A DNA stretch of 64,000 nucleotides from Prorocentrum cordatum (taxonomy: Eukaryota; Sar; Dinophyceae; Prorocentrales; Prorocentraceae): the NCBI GenBank assembly GCA_963575745.1, contig CAUYUJ010012592.1, positions 183,510-247,509 of the forward strand. The letters are read 5' to 3'. Made by a program: the position numbers and the translations under genes. Positions 59,877 to 64,000 of this stretch are shown here, one piece after another. The notes under the pieces were generated by a model. The model was not told the DNA's origin and made no database searches. It saw only the letters and a program-made list of their open reading frames with translations. Each line of letters begins with the position of its first letter. The stretch's first letter is position 1.

Positions 59877-62800
59877 ATGAACGAACAGCAGGTGCTCGCC
59901 GCTTTTTCGCAGATGAGCGACACGCTGAGGCAGCAGCAGGCCGCCATGGTAGCTGCCTAACAGGCTGACGAAACCATGGCCGGACTGGCCAGGCAGCTGC
60001 AGGAGCAGAGTGGGGCTCTGCAGGCGGCGGTGCAACAGAACGCCGACTTCCTGAAGGCGGAGGGCGCCTCAAGGAGGCGCGAGGGCATGGTTGACAGCAG
60101 GCCCGTCCAGAAGCCAGCGACCTTCAGTGGGAAGGAGAGCGACTGGGCAGACTGGGCGTACAAGTTCGTCACCTTGTTGGCCTCCAATTGCGGGCATGCC
60201 GAGGAGGTGCTGGAGTGGGCCGCCGCCGAGGCGCGGCCACCATTACCGACGACAGGATCGATGACATCGTGGACGAGTTCTTCAAGGTCGTTGAGCTCAA
60301 CAGGGAACTACACGCGATCCTCACGTCCTTCATGACGGACGGCACGACGGCCTTCGACATCATCAACAACACTCGCAAGACATCCGGTTTGGATGGCTGG
60401 CGGCAGCTGAACAAGAACTACGACTCTAGGAATCCAAGCGCCAACCTTCGGAAACTCCGGAAGATCTTGCGCCCTGCGCAGGTCTCCACAGACCAGCTGC
60501 TCAGCGCCATCGAGCAGTGGGAACAGCACTACATGTCTTTCAATGAGCGCGCCAACGAGGAGCTCAGTGACTCATTGAAGCGGGCACGCCTCAGTCGATG
60601 TGCCCTGACGTGCTGAGCAACCACCTGGACCTCAGCGTGAGCCGCCTGCTGACCTACGAGTTGCTGAAGCAAGAGATAGAGCGCTACGTGGAGCAGACTG
60701 TCGCCAGGAATGGGCCGACGCCGATGGAGATCGGTAGCATTGGGCCCAAAGGGGCGCCCAAGGGCAAGGGCAAGGGTAAAGCCGAGGACGGTGGCAAAGG
60801 CAAAGGGAAAGACGGTGGCGGCGGCGATGGCCAATCGGCTGGGCGCGGACAGCAGCAGTTCCAAGGATGCTGCGGCTGGTGCTGGCGCTGGGGCCACAAG
60901 CGCGCCGACTGCTGCAGCAGGACCGACGCCAATGGTCAGCAGCTCCCGCCTAGGGAGCCGGGCGGCCAGAGCGATCCCAAGGGCGGCGAGCCCGCAGGCA
61001 CGCCCAAAGGTGCTCGAGGTGGAGGTCGAGGCGGTGGGTCGCGCGAACCCTCCGAGGCCAACACGCAAGAGGGCGCGCTGGGTGCTGGAGGCGAGGTGGG
61101 CTCGCTGTTCGTGGTGGAGCGCGGCCCCGAGCAGCAGGCCAGTGGGTCGTCGACGTCGTCGTCCCAATCGTCTCAAAGGACGTCGAGCAGGAGCGCGTCG
61201 CCCTCTTCCCCCCGTGCAGTCCGTTACCGAAGAGGGAGACGTGGGCCGATATCGCCGTTAGGGCGTCGACCCCTGTCCCGAGGAGGAGAAGACGGAAGAC
61301 GCGCGAAGAGGGCGATGAATACGAGGAGAAGAACCGTCGACAGGAGCGCCAGGAGAAGGAGGGCCAGGAGAGTAAAGAGGGCGAGGCGAGGAAGCCAAGG
61401 GCACTAGCTCCACGACGCGGGCGCCCGTCAGCCCCGCGAGGACCGCAAGGGGGAGGGTGCGCCCAACGAGGGCGCGGCTGCGATATCGAGCCGCGCCGCG
61501 GCCAGAGGGTTGCGGCCGCGGCTTCGGCGTCGAGCCACCGACGCGCGAGCCCTCGTGGCAAGCGCGCGGCTTTCGGCATGGATCTTTCGCGCGGCTGACG
61601 ACACTGCCCCAGGTGCCACCGCCAGGGGGGGCGGATGCAGAGGAGCGCCGGCAAGAGAGCAGAGGAGGAGGAGGAGGAGGAGTATAACCAGAGGAGAGAC
61701 AGGTGAGAGAAGCAGGAGGACCGTGCGCAGAGGAGAAGCAGAGGCAATGGAGGAGCATGATCAGCAGAAGAAGACCAGTGGGAAGACAGAGGGAGTAGTC
61801 GGAGTTGCACTGAGAGCGCAGGCAGGCGGACTATTCGAACAAGGAGGCCACGAGGAAAACCTACAGCAGCAAGCGAGCGGAGGCTAAGGCCCAGCGCGAG
61901 AACGACCAGCTCCAGCACGAGCACGGCGACGGGCGGGCGTCCCCCCAGACCTGGCCCGATCCAGCGCTCTGGGAAGTTTCGGGTCGTACTTCTTGGGGCG
62001 CTCCTTGGCGGGGAGAGCCGAGAAACGAGGGCCCTGGGGCAGCATGGCTTCGCAATCGAGCCGCGGTCCCTGGTGGAAGTCCCATGGGGAGCTGAATGCT
62101 TTTGACGCTTGGCCGGAGGTCTCTGCCGAGGAGTCTTCGCGGACGTAGCAGCGCGAGGGGCGCGAGAGGATCCGCGTCGCCGTCGATTCGGGCGCTTCGA
62201 CGAGCATGCTGCCGCTGCACGCGGCCAAGGATCATCCTTTGAAGGTCGGCGGTGAGCCTCGGTCGTGGAAGACGGCGCCCAAGCATGTGGTGCAGAAGGG
62301 CGGGGGGGAAATTGGTTGGCGGCTTCGTGTCTGAAATCGATATTAAAACCAGATGGGAAGTTGGAGACATTCGCTGAGCTCTGCGTCGAAGATGGCGAAG
62401 TACGGTAGTTGCGTCTGGTTCGATTCGGAGGAGAATGGCGGCGGCGGCAGTTTTCATTACCAGACGGGCCAGACCATGGAGATCTTCGAGAAGGACGGCA
62501 TCTACGTGCTACTGGCCTGGGTCGAGAAGCCGGATCGGCACCGTGCGCAGGGTGTCACGCGGCTTGCTTAGCTGCTAGACCGACCCCAGTCATGTATCCC
62601 ATCATCGGCGAGGACGCGGTGGTAGACACGGGGTCGGCGGGCGCGCCTCGAAGGGGATCGGTTGCGGCATCGTGCTTGCAGCCCCCGGCGGATGGTGGGC
62701 GGATGACTGCGCCTCCGAAACTCATGCTGAAGATGATTGAAGACCACGTGGCATCGCATCTTCCAGCGATGTCGCGGCGCGCGGCCTGCGCGCGGGGGCG

Positions 62801-63990
62801 GGCGAAGACGCGCCCCCACTTCAAGCAAGACAAGAGCCGAGAGGTTCACAGTACGCACTCGGTCGACTACGGCTTCTTCGGGGTCCCTGGGGAAGTGCCT
62901 TTCGAGGCGGCGGTAGGCAAGGAACTGCCGGCGCTGGCCGGGCACGATCTCAAGGCGAAGTGCCCGTTTGCACGCCCAAACCCGCGCGGGGGATCGGGGA
63001 AAGACGGCGTCGCGAGCCTATGTCCGGCGAAGGTCTTGGCCGCAGATTTGGGCCGGCCTGCGTGCGAGAGGGTGAACGTCAAAGGCGACCAGGAGAATTC
63101 GATCACGGTTGTTGTTCGGGAGGAGAAGGAGATCTGGGCTGGCGAGGTCGTCATCGAGAGGCCTCTCATGTGCGAGCAGGCGTCCAATGGGGGGGCCGAG
63201 CGCGCTGCCCAGAGCATCCATGGCCGGGCGCGAACGCTCGAGGAGCACGTGGAGGGTCCAGTTCACCTGCGCTACATTTACACCCGCGGGGAGGACGGCA
63301 TGGCGCCGTTCCAGCGGGCACAGGGCAAGGTGTGACAGGTGCCATTACAAGCTTTCGGCGAGAGCATGGCGTTCCAGAAACGCACGCGGCACAAGCTGGA
63401 GGCGCGCTGGGAACGTGGGTCGTTCCATGGCGTGAAGGTGGAGAGCGCGGAGAAGACCGCGGGCTAGGGCCGCGGCGTCTTCGCGGCGCCTGCCGGAAAA
63501 CCAGCGTTACAACGGCGAGGCGTTGTCAAAACTCAGAGGTCTACCTTGGGAGCCCGCGCCTGATGGGCGCGACGACCAGCGGACATTGGATGTCCCAGGT
63601 GCTGCCGAGCTGCCGCCACACAGCCCAATGGCGCCGAAGGTGCCCACCGAGGCGGCCGAGCATGCGAAAGGCATGCGCAAGCATTGCGTCGCGTCAGCGG
63701 ATTTTGACAAATACGGAGGCACGGAAGGGCGCCCAGCCTGTTTAGCCCGCGCTCTAACGGCGCTTCGGCAGGGTTCGTTGCATGCGCCCGAATGCCGCTG
63801 GAGTATATAGGCGGCCGTGGCGAGTGACCCTGACAGGGGCTCCAGACTGATCGCGTAGCGTGCGCGGGAGGCCGAGAAGCGAGCGCCCGACGAGGCGCCG
63901 ACAGGTCACCCCCAAGGCGCTGGGCGTAGGGCGGCGGCGAGGACGTCGCCAGCATCGAGCCAGCGCCCCCCGGCGCACCGGGAGGGCCAG
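59877..63990 (+). pseudogene. Copia-like retrotransposon relic: gag, protease, integrase
   Basis: An ATG at 59877 opens gag, with a stop at 59958. The gag core (KPATFSGKESDWADWAYKF) runs to about 60220, shifts frame (ITDDRIDDIVDEFFKVVEL) and shifts again near 60590. A zinc knuckle CX2CX4HX4C lies at 60871-60912 after a Gly/Lys tract. A retroviral-type protease box VAVDSGASTSML lies at 62182-62217. The integrase is in 62409-63335: remains of the His/Cys region (HLPAMSRRAACARGRAK), SVDYGFFG, and NGGAERAAQSIHGRART. A stop at 63333 precedes LEARWERGSFHGVKVES and, in another frame, KLRGLPWEPAPDG, which follow integrase in related elements I recall. The order (integrase before the missing RT) fits Ty1/copia. 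RT and RNase H would lie past 64000. At least four frame changes show it is dead. Confidence 0.7.
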
Positions 63991-64000
63991 GCGGTGGGGG

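Overview
This window looks like nuclear DNA of a dinoflagellate. A 22-nt stretch at 29667-29688 matches, as I remember it, the dinoflagellate trans-splicing spliced leader (SL) exactly. Coding potential is sparse, GC-rich and split into short exons. Repeats fill most of the 64 kb, and nothing resembles a bacterial operon. A GC-rich genus such as Prorocentrum would fit, but the sequence alone does not name the species.

Few genes are visible. The only intact one is an intronless 560-residue membrane protein with a TIR/HET-like domain (17828-19510). A second gene is seen as four exon candidates on the + strand: two give ankyrin repeats (50597-50768, 52132-52307) and two resemble the start of a JmjC/cupin domain (53021-53179, 58333-58440). 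Its introns are packed with small transposons. Two phase-0 exon candidates of unknown product lie at 13355-13423 and 13726-13833. From 29667 to about 33145 runs a decayed reading frame with proline-led repeats, headed by the SL copy; I read it as a retroposed, trans-spliced mRNA. Retroelement relics are a LINE-type C-terminal/RNase H piece on the minus strand (293-2640), a LINE-type reverse transcriptase on the plus strand (4084-6480), and a copia-like gag-protease-integrase relic running off the right edge (59877-63990).

The rest is a collection of short non-autonomous elements, called M1 to M19 here by comparing copies within the window. M1 has ends TTARGTCGGGCCTGTCCC. M2 has ends near GATGCAACTCC and an internal degenerate 10-bp array. 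M3 is a foldback element with twin hairpins. M4 ends in TTGTGG/CCACAA. M5 has CGAAAGGGGGGGAT ends. M6 has no clear inverted ends. M7 carries TCGCTCGGACG ends. M8 and M14 begin CAGTC and are flanked by TA (Tc1/mariner-like). M9, M10, M12 and M15 are repeat pairs; M11, M13, M16, M17, M18 and M19 have long inverted ends. Several carry satellite arrays inside their ends, and one pair is nested (M1 inside M6).

Two patterns stand out. First, several elements from unrelated families sit between direct repeats of about 27 to 90 bp that begin and end at the element boundaries, far longer than normal target-site duplications. Second, elements of one family range from about 160 bp to 1263 bp because satellite arrays have grown between the same ends. 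Together with introns largely built of such elements and the SL-headed retrocopy, the region shows a genome reshaped by small elements and by mRNA recycling.
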